DNA of 25,251 bases. Origin: Microbacterium sp. p3-SID336. GTDB taxonomy: Bacteria > Actinomycetota > Actinomycetes > Actinomycetales > Microbacteriaceae. This document shows, one piece after another, positions 7,365-14,630 of this stretch. How positions within the stretch are numbered: the stretch's first letter is position 1; each line of letters starts with the position of its first letter. The translations under genes were made by a program, and so were the position numbers. The notes beneath the pieces were generated by a model. That model searched no databases. It had not been told where the DNA came from and saw only the letters and a program-made list of their open reading frames with translations. The stretch lies in the NCBI RefSeq assembly GCF_025143365.1, contig NZ_JALXPE010000056.1:1-25251 (forward strand), given 5' to 3'.

Positions 7365-7379
7365 CAGCTCAGTCTGTAG

Positions 7380-7438
7380 AGTACCGACAGGAGCCACAAG
7401 TACCGACGTCTTCGTCACGTACTTACCTTTTGGATACT
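7380..7438. promoter_or_regulatory. Three GTAC repeats at 19-bp spacing (probable HxlR operator)
   Basis: GTAC occurs at 7381, 7400 and 7419, exactly 19 bp apart. The first two are identical over AGTACCGAC and the third reads CGTACTTAC. A related GATACT lies at 7433-7438 just before the regulator's ribosome site. The array sits between the divergent MFS and HxlR genes and is a candidate site for the HxlR protein. Confidence 0.55.
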
Positions 7439-7450
7439 GAGGAGGCCGCC

Positions 7451-7834
7451 ATGAGAGAGAAGACCGCGCGGATCATCACCGAATGGAGCGAGTCCTGCGA
7501 CGCGGAGATCTCCATCGCCGTGCTGGGTGGGGCGTGGAAGCCGACCATCCTGAGTCTCCTCGGTGACCACGGCGTGCTGCGGTTCGGCGAGCTCGGGCGG
7601 CTGCTGCACAATCCCACCTCCCGCGTGCTCACCCGTCAGCTGCGCGAGCTCGAGGAGGACGGACTGATCATCCGCACCGTATACCGCGAGGTCCCGCCCA
7701 AGGTCGAGTACCGGCTCAGCGAACTCGGCGAGAGTGCCGCACCGCTGCTCGCCGAGCTGACCCGCTGGGGCACGCGGTATGCGGGACTGCACCGCGCGTC
7801 CGCGGCCGAGCCGGAGGCCGTCGCGGCGCACTGA
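7451..7834 (+). CDS. HxlR-family winged-helix regulator
   Basis: The 127-residue protein has the compact HxlR fold: CDAEISIAVLGGAWKPTILSLL at the N-terminus with the family cysteine (residue 17), LRFGELGRLLHN, the recognition helix TSRVLTRQLRELEEDGLI, and the wing RTVYREVPPKVEYRLSELGES. Many family members sense electrophiles or oxidants through this cysteine and control nearby efflux or reductase genes. The ATG at 7451 is chosen over an upstream TTG at 7430 because GGAGG (7441-7445) lies 5 bases before it. It probably represses the divergent MFS exporter. Confidence 0.92.
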   Translation: MREKTARIITEWSESCDAEISIAVLGGAWKPTILSLLGDHGVLRFGELGRLLHNPTSRVLTRQLRELEEDGLIIRTVYREVPPKVEYRLSELGESAAPLLAELTRWGTRYAGLHRASAAEPEAVAAH

Positions 7835-7851
7835 CCCGATCCGACCGGGCT

Positions 7852-7880
7852 TTGGCCATCCGCCTCTCGGCAGGTAGGCT
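7852..7880 (+). promoter_or_regulatory. tRNA-Gly promoter
   Basis: TTGGCC (7852-7857), a 17-base spacer and TAGGCT (7875-7880) lie 27 bases before the mature tRNA 5' end. Transcription would begin near 7887, leaving a leader of about 21 bases. Confidence 0.6.
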
Positions 7881-7907
7881 TGCCCCACCTGCTCTTCGAG
7901 CGGGTTC

Positions 7908-7981
7908 GGGGCTGTAGTTCAATGGCAGAACTTCTGCTTCCCAAGCAGACAGCGCGGGTTCGATTCCCGTCAGCCCCTCCA
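7908..7981 (+). tRNA. tRNA-Gly (anticodon CCC)
   Basis: A complete cloverleaf can be folded. The acceptor stem is GGGGCTG (7908-7914) with CAGCCCC (7971-7977). The D arm is GTTC/GAAC. The anticodon stem is TCTGC/GCAGA around loop TTCCCAA, with anticodon CCC at 7940-7942. The T arm is GCGGG/CCCGT around TTCGATT. The discriminator is T, and CCA (7979-7981) is encoded. It reads GGG glycine codons. Confidence 0.96.
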
Positions 7982-8073
7982 TTTGTGATCCGAGCGGTCC
8001 TCTGTGGCACCCCTGCGCGCCGTCCTCGGCGGGGAGCCGACCGCAGGGTCCGGTACACCGGTACTCCGTCGAT

Positions 8074-8116
8074 TTGACGGACGTGCGCGCGGCGACATAT
8101 GTTACGGGACGGTAAC
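8074..8116 (+). promoter_or_regulatory. M23 peptidase promoter with an overlapping inverted repeat
   Basis: TTGACG (8074-8079), an 18-base spacer and TATGTT (8098-8103) form a good promoter. GTTAC (8101-8105) and GTAAC (8112-8116), 6 bases apart, make an inverted repeat across the -10 and probable start point. GTAAC-type repeats are known MtrA sites near actinobacterial cell-wall genes, but those are usually direct repeats, so the binding protein is uncertain. Confidence 0.55.
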
Positions 8117-8138
8117 GGCCTCCCGAAGGGCCGACCCG

Positions 8139-9353
8139 ATGAGCACATCTGCTCCCCGGAAGGAACCTGTCACGACTTCTCTGCCACCCGGGCGCGCCCG
8201 CCAGAGCGCCCCCGAAGACCCCGCCGACACCGCGATCGCTCCCCGAGCGCTGCTGCGCCGCGACCTGCGCCGGGCCGCCGCCCCGGCACCGCAGAAGACG
8301 ACACGCGCGAACCGCCCCGCCACGGAGCCTTCCGCTCCGGTTACGGCGCCTGCGGCTGCGGGGCTCGCGGCGACGACCGCGCGGCGGAAGCAGCCGACCG
8401 CCGCCTCGCAGGCTTCAGCGACGCCGCCTCAGAAAGCCGAGACCACCCCCGAGGTCCAGCCGAATCCGGCTCCGCAGGCCGAGTTCACTCCCCACCCCGA
8501 GGCGAACCGCACTCCGCAGGCCGATGCCACGCCGACTCCGCCGACCGGGCCGGTCGCTCCGGAGGCCGACCACGACGCCGCCCAGGCGGCCGGCGAGCAC
8601 CGCGCCGCCCGGACGCCTCGGCCGTCACGTCCCCGCCGCCAGGCACGACGGAGGCGAGCAAAGGTGAAGGCCCTCGGCGCGGTTCTCGCCGTCGGCGTGA
8701 TGGTCACCGGCACGGCCCTGCCCGTCCTCTCCCCCGGGGGCGACCATGCCGTGGCCACGACAGACCTGGCGGCGTCCGCAGCACAGTCCTTCACCGCGAC
8801 CGACACCATCCGCGCCCAGATCTCGGCACGAGGCGCGTTCGCGGCGACGACGCCGGAGGAGATCAAGGAGACGCACGCCCGTGCGGCGGCAGCCGCCATC
8901 GCCGCGGGAATGCCCCTCAGCAGCGCCATGGACATCCCGATCGCGGATCGCGTGGTGCTGCCGATGGCCGCGGGCTCGTACACGTACACCGACGGCTTCG
9001 GCGCCTCGCGTCCTGGCCGCTCGCACCTCGGCCAGGACTTCGCCGCCGCCGTCGGGACGCCGATCAACGCGGCCATGAAAGGCTGCGTCTCGCGCTCCAC
9101 TGAGAGCTATCAGGGCTACGGCGTGACGATCCAGATCGAGAGCATCGTCGACGGTCAGGCCGTCAGCACCGTGTACTCGCACATGAAGTACGGCACGCGC
9201 GCGGTCGAGGTCGGCGACTGCGTCGAGGCCGGCCAGTACATCGGTGACGTCGGCTCGACCGGCTACGTTTTCGGGTCGTGCCTGCACTTCGAGGTGCACA
9301 TCAACACGGTGCCCATCGACCCGAAGCCCTGGCTCGCGAAGAACGTGGGCTGA
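8139..9353 (+). CDS. Membrane-anchored M23 (LytM-type) metallopeptidase
   Basis: The 404-residue protein has three parts. Residues 1-175 are Pro/Ala/Thr-rich and basic, ending in an Arg/Lys cluster. Residues about 178-200 (VKALGAVLAVGVMVTGTALP) are a single membrane helix. The exterior part ends in an M23 domain from about 265, with zinc motif HLGQD (His296, Asp300), SHMKYG (His348) and HFEVH (His383, His385), all intact. Such enzymes cut peptidoglycan cross-bridges or activate other hydrolases. Two cysteine pairs may form disulfides outside the cell. The ATG at 8139 is chosen because GAAGGG lies 8 bases upstream, although the frame stays open back to 8004. No cyclic-di-AMP riboswitch was recognised upstream. 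Confidence 0.9.
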   Translation: MSTSAPRKEPVTTSLPPGRARQSAPEDPADTAIAPRALLRRDLRRAAAPAPQKTTRANRPATEPSAPVTAPAAAGLAATTARRKQPTAASQASATPPQKAETTPEVQPNPAPQAEFTPHPEANRTPQADATPTPPTGPVAPEADHDAAQAAGEHRAARTPRPSRPRRQARRRRAKVKALGAVLAVGVMVTGTALPVLSPGGDHAVATTDLAASAAQSFTATDTIRAQISARGAFAATTPEEIKETHARAAAAAIAAGMPLSSAMDIPIADRVVLPMAAGSYTYTDGFGASRPGRSHLGQDFAAAVGTPINAAMKGCVSRSTESYQGYGVTIQIESIVDGQAVSTVYSHMKYGTRAVEVGDCVEAGQYIGDVGSTGYVFGSCLHFEVHINTVPIDPKPWLAKNVG

Positions 9354-9377
9354 CCGTTCGAGTCCGCGCGTCGAGGT

Positions 9378-10001
9378 TCACGGCCGGGGGGAGAGCTCGC
9401 CCACGGGTACCGTCACGGGCAGCACGTTCCCCGGCGGCGCGAGCGGGCACGCCCACGCCGGGTCGTAGGCGCAGGAAGGGTTGTACGCGAAGTTGAAGTC
9501 GAGCACGAGCGTGCCCCTGCTCGCGTCGGAGCCGAGGTCTGCGCCCTTCACGGTGTCGAGCACGTAGCGGCCACCGCCGTACGTCCCTCCGGGCCGCCCG
9601 GCCGACGCGTCGCGCACCGGCACGAACACGCCGCCGCCGTAGGACCGCAGCCGCCACACGTCGAGGCGCCCCGCGTCCGGAACCTCCACGACCCCGATGC
9701 GCTCGAACGGCACCACGCCGTCCGTCCCGGTGGCGAACTCGAATTCGGCGGGCTCCGCGTCGAGGAGGGGCAGCTCGAACCGCCATCGCGCGTCGTACGG
9801 CGCGACCGGCAGCCCTTCGAACAGCACCCGGGCCTCGGGCAGCAGCGGCGTCGCCGGGTGCCGCAGCATCAGCTCGTCGCGCTCGATCCGCCACAGCTCA
9901 TGCGCGTCCTCCGGTGACGCGGCCGCCCGCACCGCGTCATACAGGGCGAACACGCGCCTGCGCCAGTCGGCGACCTCCAGGGCCGTCCGTGCTCCGCTCA
10001 T
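9378..10001 (-). CDS. DUF1684-family protein
   Basis: The 207-residue protein matches the DUF1684 family by its C-terminal signature: YGGGRYVLDTVKGADLG, then LVLDFNFAYNPSCAYDPAWA and CPLAPPGNVLPV. The conserved cysteine pair (SCAYDP and ACPLAP) and NFAYNP are in place. The N-terminal region (residues about 10-50) is helical with ELWRIERDELMLRHPATPL, also typical. No signal peptide is present, so it is probably cytoplasmic. The biochemical role of the family is not established. Its start overlaps the end of the upstream epimerase-like gene by 4 bases, so the two are co-translated. Confidence 0.88.
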   Translation of the reverse strand: MSGARTALEVADWRRRVFALYDAVRAAASPEDAHELWRIERDELMLRHPATPLLPEARVLFEGLPVAPYDARWRFELPLLDAEPAEFEFATGTDGVVPFERIGVVEVPDAGRLDVWRLRSYGGGVFVPVRDASAGRPGGTYGGGRYVLDTVKGADLGSDASRGTLVLDFNFAYNPSCAYDPAWACPLAPPGNVLPVTVPVGELSPRP

Positions 10002-10831
10002 CCGCGCCCGCTCCCCTCTGCCGCTGACCCGTCGATGAGCTGCGCGTAGCCGTCCTCGTACGTGGGGTACTCCAGCGTGCCGAGCAGGCCGTGCAGCAGC
10101 GCGCCGTCGTACACGTATCCGCTCGGAGCGCCCGCGTCGTCCGGTGGCACGGGCACGCCGATTCGTCGGGCGATGAACCCGACGACCTCACCGAGCGGCG
10201 CAGGCGCCCTGTCCACCGCATGCACGAGCGCGGGCGGCTCCGGCACCCGCAGCAGCAGGTCGAGCGTCCGCACCAGGTCGGTCTCGTGGATGCGGTTCGT
10301 GCGACGCCGGTGGGTGAGCGCGGCGCCCTCGTGCACCTTGCGCAGCAGGAACTCGCGCCCCGGACCGTAGATCCCCGCCGGGCGCACGATCACGGCGTCG
10401 AAGAGCTCGCGCGCCGCCCGCTCCCCGTCGCGCAGGCCTTCGCCGCGCGGGGTGACGGGCGCGGGTTCGTCGCGCTCAGTGCGCGGCCGGGCGTCGCCGC
10501 CGCCGTCGAACACCCCGGTCGACGACACGAACACCGTCCGGGCGGGCGGTGTCGGGAGAGCATCCGCGAGATGCGTGAGCGCGGTGCGGTACGCCCCGCC
10601 CCCCGGCCCGGGCGGCAGCGTGACCACCACGGCATCGACCGCGGGCAGCGGCTCGCGCAACGGCACGGCGAGATCGGCGGAGAGGCCGGTCACGCCATCC
10701 GGCAGTGGTCGGTCGCTCCGCCGCAGGGCGGTCACGGTGCCCCCGTCGGCGAGCAGCAGCGGCGCGAGCCGGGCCGCGAGCTTGCCGGAGCCGACCAGCA
10801 GTGTGTGGCGGGGCGGAGGGAGAGCGGTCAT
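9998..10831 (-). CDS. NAD(P)-binding epimerase-like protein (extended SDR)
   Basis: The 277-residue protein has an N-terminal Rossmann fold (HTLLVGSGKLAARLAPLLLA) and SDR-like landmarks VFVSSTGVFDGGG and RPAGIYGPGREFLL. The Tyr-x3-Lys pair of classical SDRs is not evident, as in the atypical YeeZ-like branch. Substrate is unknown; nucleotide-sugar-like or reductase roles are possible. The ATG at 10831 is chosen over an ORF start 17 codons upstream because GGAG lies just before it and the Rossmann strand begins soon after. It forms a two-gene operon with the DUF1684 gene. Confidence 0.85.
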   Translation of the reverse strand: MTALPPPRHTLLVGSGKLAARLAPLLLADGGTVTALRRSDRPLPDGVTGLSADLAVPLREPLPAVDAVVVTLPPGPGGGAYRTALTHLADALPTPPARTVFVSSTGVFDGGGDARPRTERDEPAPVTPRGEGLRDGERAARELFDAVIVRPAGIYGPGREFLLRKVHEGAALTHRRRTNRIHETDLVRTLDLLLRVPEPPALVHAVDRAPAPLGEVVGFIARRIGVPVPPDDAGAPSGYVYDGALLHGLLGTLEYPTYEDGYAQLIDGSAAEGSGRG

Positions 10832-10959
10832 CGCTCCACCCTCGCACACCGTCGCGCCGCGGGCTCCGGCCTGCCCGCACATCCGAGACGGAGTGCGTGA
10901 ACCGCGCCCGCCCGCCGCCGCAGGCTCGCCGCGGCGCCTCCGGCCTGCTGAGTGGGACG

Positions 10960-10972
10960 TAGGCTTGATCGG
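10960..10972 (+). promoter_or_regulatory. -10 element and leaderless start of the FUSC gene
   Basis: TAGGCT (10960-10965), 6 bases, then GTG at 10972. There is no Shine-Dalgarno sequence and no clear -35. Confidence 0.6.
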
Positions 10973-11997
10973 TGGCGGAATCGCGGGGACGGGTGTGGAC
11001 GGGCGTGCTGCGCGTCGAACCCCACCGCGGTGACCATCGGGTCGCCCTGCGCGCCGCCGTCAGCGTGGCGGTGCCGCTGCTGACGCTGTGGGCGCTGGAC
11101 CGGCTCGACCTCAGCATCTACGCGAGCTTCGGCGCGTTCGCCGCACTCTACGGGCGGCACGACGCCTTCCGCGACCGCATCCGGATGCAGGCCGGGGCTG
11201 GCGGCGTGCTCCTCCTGGCGATGCTCGTTGGCACCGCGCTCTCGGTGCTCGCTGCTCCGCCCGTGCTCGGCATCCTCGTCGTCGCGGTGGTCGCGGCGGG
11301 CGTCACGCTGCTCGCCTACGTCCTGCACTGGCACCCGCCGGGGCCCCTCTTCACGGTGTTCGCGACCGGGGCCTGCGCGACCATCCCCGCCACGACCGCG
11401 TCGTTCGGCGACGTGCTGCTCGTGGGGGGAGCGAGTGTCCTGTTCGGCCTGGCGCTCACGGCGCTGGTCGCCGTCGTCACGCGCACCACCGCGGAGGGGG
11501 CACCGAGGACTCGCCCCGCGGTGGGCTCGACCGCGGTCGAGATGGCACTGTCGGTCGCGGTCGCGATCGTCGGCGCCGGCGTCGCCGGGCTGCTGCTCGG
11601 CGGCACCCACTGGTACTGGGCGGCCGTCGGCGCGGTCGCGGCCGTGAGCGGCGCACAGCTCAACGCCCGGATCATCCGCGGGATCCAGCGCCTCGTCGGC
11701 ACCCTGCTCGGCGTCCTCGTCGCCGCCGGCGTCCTGGCACTCGATCTGCCACCGCTCGCGGTGATCGCGCTGGTGGTGCTGCTGCAGGGCGCCGCCGAGC
11801 TCTTCATCGGCCGCAACTACGGCATCGCCATGGTGTTCGTGACGCCGCTCGCCCTGCTGATGGTGCACCTCGCCGCCCCCACACCCGTGAGCGCGCTGCT
11901 GACCGACCGCGTGCTGGAGACGCTCGTGGGCGTCGCCGTCGGCACCGTCGTCGCCGTGGCCTCAGCCGCCCTTCGCCGCCGCCTCGCCCGACGCTGA
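10972..11997 (+). CDS. FUSC-family membrane protein
   Basis: The 341-residue protein is almost wholly hydrophobic, with about ten membrane helices. It resembles the FUSC family (fusaric-acid-resistance and aromatic-acid exporter type). The first helix carries YASFGAFAALYGRHDAFRDR, matching the conserved FGAFAxLYG signature, and a second half repeats the pattern around WYWAAVGAVAAVSGAQLNAR and RNYGIAMVFVTPLALLM. It lacks the long soluble domain of larger FUSC proteins. A C-terminal Arg cluster probably faces the cytoplasm. Function as an exporter of aromatic or organic acids is a family-level guess. It stands alone and is convergent with the aquaporin-like gene. Confidence 0.85.
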   Translation: MAESRGRVWTGVLRVEPHRGDHRVALRAAVSVAVPLLTLWALDRLDLSIYASFGAFAALYGRHDAFRDRIRMQAGAGGVLLLAMLVGTALSVLAAPPVLGILVVAVVAAGVTLLAYVLHWHPPGPLFTVFATGACATIPATTASFGDVLLVGGASVLFGLALTALVAVVTRTTAEGAPRTRPAVGSTAVEMALSVAVAIVGAGVAGLLLGGTHWYWAAVGAVAAVSGAQLNARIIRGIQRLVGTLLGVLVAAGVLALDLPPLAVIALVVLLQGAAELFIGRNYGIAMVFVTPLALLMVHLAAPTPVSALLTDRVLETLVGVAVGTVVAVASAALRRRLARR

Positions 11998-12022
11998 CCA
12001 GCGCCGCCGCTCCCGCAACGCA

Positions 12023-12056
12023 GAGGCGCCGCACCCCCGTGGGAATGCGGCGCCTC
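12023..12056. terminator. Bidirectional hairpin terminator
   Basis: GAGGCGCCGCA (12023-12033) pairs perfectly with TGCGGCGCCTC (12046-12056) across a 12-base loop, between the convergent FUSC and aquaporin-like genes. It can serve both. Confidence 0.8.
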
Positions 12057-12067
12057 GGCATGCACGA

Positions 12068-12718
12068 TCACTCGGCGGCGGCGACCTTCTTCGCGTCGTC
12101 CGTGTTGAGCACGCGGAACAGCACGGCGGCGATCACGGCACCGACCGCGGGTGCCACGATGTAGAGCCACAGCGAGCTCCACGCGAAGTGCCCGCTCACC
12201 GAGAGGCCGAGTGCGACGGCCGGGTTGAAGCCGCCGCCGGAGATCGAGCCGACCGTCGCGGCGCCGACGAACACCGTGGCGCCGATCGCGAGACCGTAGA
12301 ACGAGTTGCCCGCGGTGTCCTTCGACGTGGCGGAGTTCAGCACCACCCAGACCAGGATGAGCGTGAACAGCGCCTCGACGAGGAAGGCCGGGCCCACCTC
12401 GATGACCATGGCCTTCTCGCCGGCGGGCCAGACGGCGAGGGAGACCAGTGCGGCCGCCGCACCACCGACGAACTGGGCGATGAGGTAGGCGACGAAGTCG
12501 GCGACGCTGAGGCCGCCGCGCAGGAAGACGCCGACCGAGACGGCCGGGTTGAGGTGCGCGCCGGAGATGTGGCCCGTGGCGTACACGAGGACCATCAGGG
12601 TGAAGCCGATCGCGAGAGGCGTCAGCGGACTGCCGCTGTTGACGGCGGCGATGATCGCCAGGACGAAGAGGAAGGTGGCGAACGCCTCGGCGAGCGCCTT
12701 CCGTGGTGTACCGGTCAT
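12068..12718 (-). CDS. Aquaporin-like MIP channel with altered selectivity filter
   Basis: The 216-residue protein has six membrane helices and both half-helix signatures of major intrinsic proteins: SGAHLNPAV (NPA at 57-59) and GGGFNPAVAL (NPA at 165-167). The residue after the second NPA, normally the filter arginine of water and glycerol channels, is Val168. This makes a classical water or glycerol pore uncertain and suggests a different small neutral solute. The length is slightly shorter than AqpZ. The ATG at 12718 has AAGGG 8 bases upstream and leads straight into EAFATFLFVL, the family's first helix, so upstream starts are rejected. A charged tail ends the protein. Confidence 0.9.
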   Translation of the reverse strand: MTGTPRKALAEAFATFLFVLAIIAAVNSGSPLTPLAIGFTLMVLVYATGHISGAHLNPAVSVGVFLRGGLSVADFVAYLIAQFVGGAAAALVSLAVWPAGEKAMVIEVGPAFLVEALFTLILVWVVLNSATSKDTAGNSFYGLAIGATVFVGAATVGSISGGGFNPAVALGLSVSGHFAWSSLWLYIVAPAVGAVIAAVLFRVLNTDDAKKVAAAE

Positions 12719-12800
12719 GAGTGTGCCCTTTTCTTGGATTCCTGAGGCGGCCACCCCGTCCTCGACGCTTCTGCGGCCGACGATCCACCTCGCGGCACCG

Positions 12801-12829
12801 AGGATAGCGGTGGGCGTACCGCACGTCAC
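12801..12829 (-). promoter_or_regulatory. Promoter of the aquaporin-like gene
   Basis: On the minus strand GTGACG (12829-12824), a 17-base spacer and TATCCT (12806-12801) form a credible promoter. Transcription near 12794 would give a leader of about 75 bases before the ATG at 12718. No riboswitch was recognised in it. Confidence 0.5.
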
Positions 12830-12932
12830 GCATTTCGGCGGCGAGGCTGTGAGAACCCTGAGTGCGACCTTTCGTTCTTGTGCATGCGCCCGGATGGTGT
12901 CAAGCCCGTCGCGGCCGCGCCTCGACCGCCCC

Positions 12933-12945
12933 TAGCCTGCCGGGA
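12933..12945 (+). promoter_or_regulatory. -10 element and leaderless start of the APC permease
   Basis: TAGCCT (12933-12938), 6 bases, then ATG at 12945. There is no Shine-Dalgarno sequence or obvious -35. Confidence 0.6.
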
Positions 12946-14417
12946 TGACCTCCCAGACCGCGCCTCGCACCGAGGCGCCCACCCGGCTGCGGCGCGCCAT
13001 CACCGGCCCGCTCCTGTTCGCGTTCATCCTCGGCGACGTCCTCGGCGCCGGCATCTACGCGCTCATGGGCGTGCTGTCCGAGAAGGTGGGCGGGCTGCTC
13101 TGGGCACCACTGGTGCTGGCCCTGCTGCTGGCTCTGCTGACCGCCGGCTCCTACGCCGAACTCGTCACGAAGTACCCGCGAGCGGGTGGCGCGGCGGTCT
13201 TCGCCGAGCGCGCTTTCCGCAGCCCGCTGGTGTCCTTCCTCGTCGGCTTCAGCATGCTGGCCGCGGGTGTCACCAGCGCCGCCGGGCTGGCGATCGCCTT
13301 CGCCGGCGACTATTTCAGCACCTTCGTCGACCTGCCGACCATCCCCGTCGCCATCGCGTTCCTCGCGCTCGTGGGCCTGCTGAACGCGCGCGGAATCCGC
13401 GAGTCGATGGGCGCGAACCTCGTGATGACCGCGATCGAGCTCAGCGGGCTCGTCATCGTGATCGTGGTGGTCGCGATGTTCCTGGGCGGCGGTGGCGGCG
13501 ATCTGTCCCGCGCCACGCAGGCACCGGAGGGCGCGAACGTGGCCCTCGCAGTGCTCTCGGGAGCCGTCATCGCGTACTACTCCTTCGTGGGCTTCGAGAC
13601 CTCTGCGAACATGATCGAGGAGGTCAAGGACCCGCGGCGCACCTACCCCCGCGCCCTGTTCGCCGCCCTCATCACCGCCGGCGTCGTCTACGTGCTCGTC
13701 GGTCTCGCCAGCGCGGTGGCCCTCCCCGCATCCGAGCTGCAGGAGTCCAGCGGTCCGCTGCTCGCCGTGGTCGAGGCCACCGGCGTGAGCGTGCCCTCCT
13801 GGCTGTTCAGCCTGATCGCGCTCATCGCGGTCGCCAACGGCGCCCTGCTCACGATGATCATGGTCAGCCGCCTCACCTACGGCATGGCCGAGCAGGGGTT
13901 GCTGCCGTCAGCGCTCGGCCGCGTCCTGCCGAAGCGGAGGACGCCGTGGGTCGCCATCCTGACCACGACGCTCGTGGCGATGGGCCTCACGCTGGTGGGC
14001 GACCTCGCGACACTCGCCGAGACCGTGGTGCTGCTGCTGCTCGTGGTGTTCCTCAGTGTGAACGTCTCCGTGCTGGTGCTGCGGCGCGACCACGTGGAGC
14101 AGGACCACTTCCGCGTCTGGACCTTCGTGCCGGTGCTGGGCATCGGCTCGTGCATCCTGCTGCTCACGCAGCAGCGACCCCAGGTGTGGCTCTTCGGTGC
14201 GATCCTGCTCGCGGTCGGCGGCGTGCTCTACGCCATCGCCCGCTGGAGCCGCTCGCGCACGGCCGCCCGGAACGATCGACACGACCGCGACGGCAACGCC
14301 GGCCACGGGCACACCACCGGCCGCGACAACTCCGTCGACGGCAACGCCGACCACACCACCGACAACGACGGCAACGTCGACCGCACCACCGACAACGAGA
14401 GAGGACACCGGCCATGA
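12945..14417 (+). CDS. APC-superfamily amino-acid permease
   Basis: The 490-residue protein has about 12 membrane helices. It carries the APC-fold helix-1 motif GDVLGAGIYALMG (the GxGIY substrate-binding break), helix-3 TKYPRAGGAAVFAERAF, and FVGFETSANMIEEVKDPRRTYPRAL in the helix-6 region. It should import amino acids or polyamines with protons; the substrate is unknown. From about residue 437 a hydrophilic His/Asp/Asn/Thr-rich tail follows, built from two 10-residue DGNxDxTTDN units plus a longer degenerate one. The tail is unrelated to the transporter core. The stop overlaps the start of a small acidic ORF (ATGA), so the two genes are coupled. Confidence 0.92.
   Translation: MTSQTAPRTEAPTRLRRAITGPLLFAFILGDVLGAGIYALMGVLSEKVGGLLWAPLVLALLLALLTAGSYAELVTKYPRAGGAAVFAERAFRSPLVSFLVGFSMLAAGVTSAAGLAIAFAGDYFSTFVDLPTIPVAIAFLALVGLLNARGIRESMGANLVMTAIELSGLVIVIVVVAMFLGGGGGDLSRATQAPEGANVALAVLSGAVIAYYSFVGFETSANMIEEVKDPRRTYPRALFAALITAGVVYVLVGLASAVALPASELQESSGPLLAVVEATGVSVPSWLFSLIALIAVANGALLTMIMVSRLTYGMAEQGLLPSALGRVLPKRRTPWVAILTTTLVAMGLTLVGDLATLAETVVLLLLVVFLSVNVSVLVLRRDHVEQDHFRVWTFVPVLGIGSCILLLTQQRPQVWLFGAILLAVGGVLYAIARWSRSRTAARNDRHDRDGNAGHGHTTGRDNSVDGNADHTTDNDGNVDRTTDNERGHRP
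14289..14396 (+). repeat. Tandem 30-bp coding repeats in the permease tail
   Basis: Two 30-bp units at 14337-14366 and 14367-14396 differ at two positions, and a longer degenerate unit precedes them at 14289-14330. They encode DGN-x-D-x-TTDN. Confidence 0.8.
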
Positions 14418-14626
14418 GCACACCCGACCGCTCCGAGCACGACGAGGACTTCGAGAAGAACCGGCGGGATCAGCTGACCTCGGCCCCGGAGGCGACGGAG
14501 GCGGATGCCGCCCCGCGCATCGACGTGTCGGAGCACGACGGCACCACCCGCGTCGACATCCGGGACGACGCGGAGGTGCGCCCAGGACCAGGCCCCGGCA
14601 TGCCCGAGGCCGACGGCGCCGCGTGA
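14414..14626 (+). CDS. Small acidic protein of unknown function
   Basis: The 70-residue product starts at an ATG overlapping the permease stop by 4 bases, with AGAGAGG 8 bases upstream. It is Asp/Glu-rich, with SEHDEDFEKNRRDQL near the start and SEHDGTTRVDIRDDAEVRPG in the second half, and has no membrane segment. It is probably soluble and partly disordered. It matches no family I recognise. It ends 4 bases from the convergent corA gene. The overlap and ribosome site argue for a real gene, but translation is unproven. Confidence 0.6.
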   Translation: MSTPDRSEHDEDFEKNRRDQLTSAPEATEADAAPRIDVSEHDGTTRVDIRDDAEVRPGPGPGMPEADGAA

Positions 14627-14630
14627 GGCG

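Noticed and set aside
5976..7379. A 467-codon plus-strand frame opposite the MFS gene
   Set aside because: The translation is a charged shadow (Arg/Asp/His/Glu) of the hydrophobic MFS protein, with no domain.
7982..8138. A cyclic-di-AMP riboswitch before the M23 peptidase
   Set aside because: Such riboswitches occur before cell-wall hydrolase genes in Actinobacteria, but the predicted leader from about 8110 is only about 30 bases and I see no matching conserved blocks.
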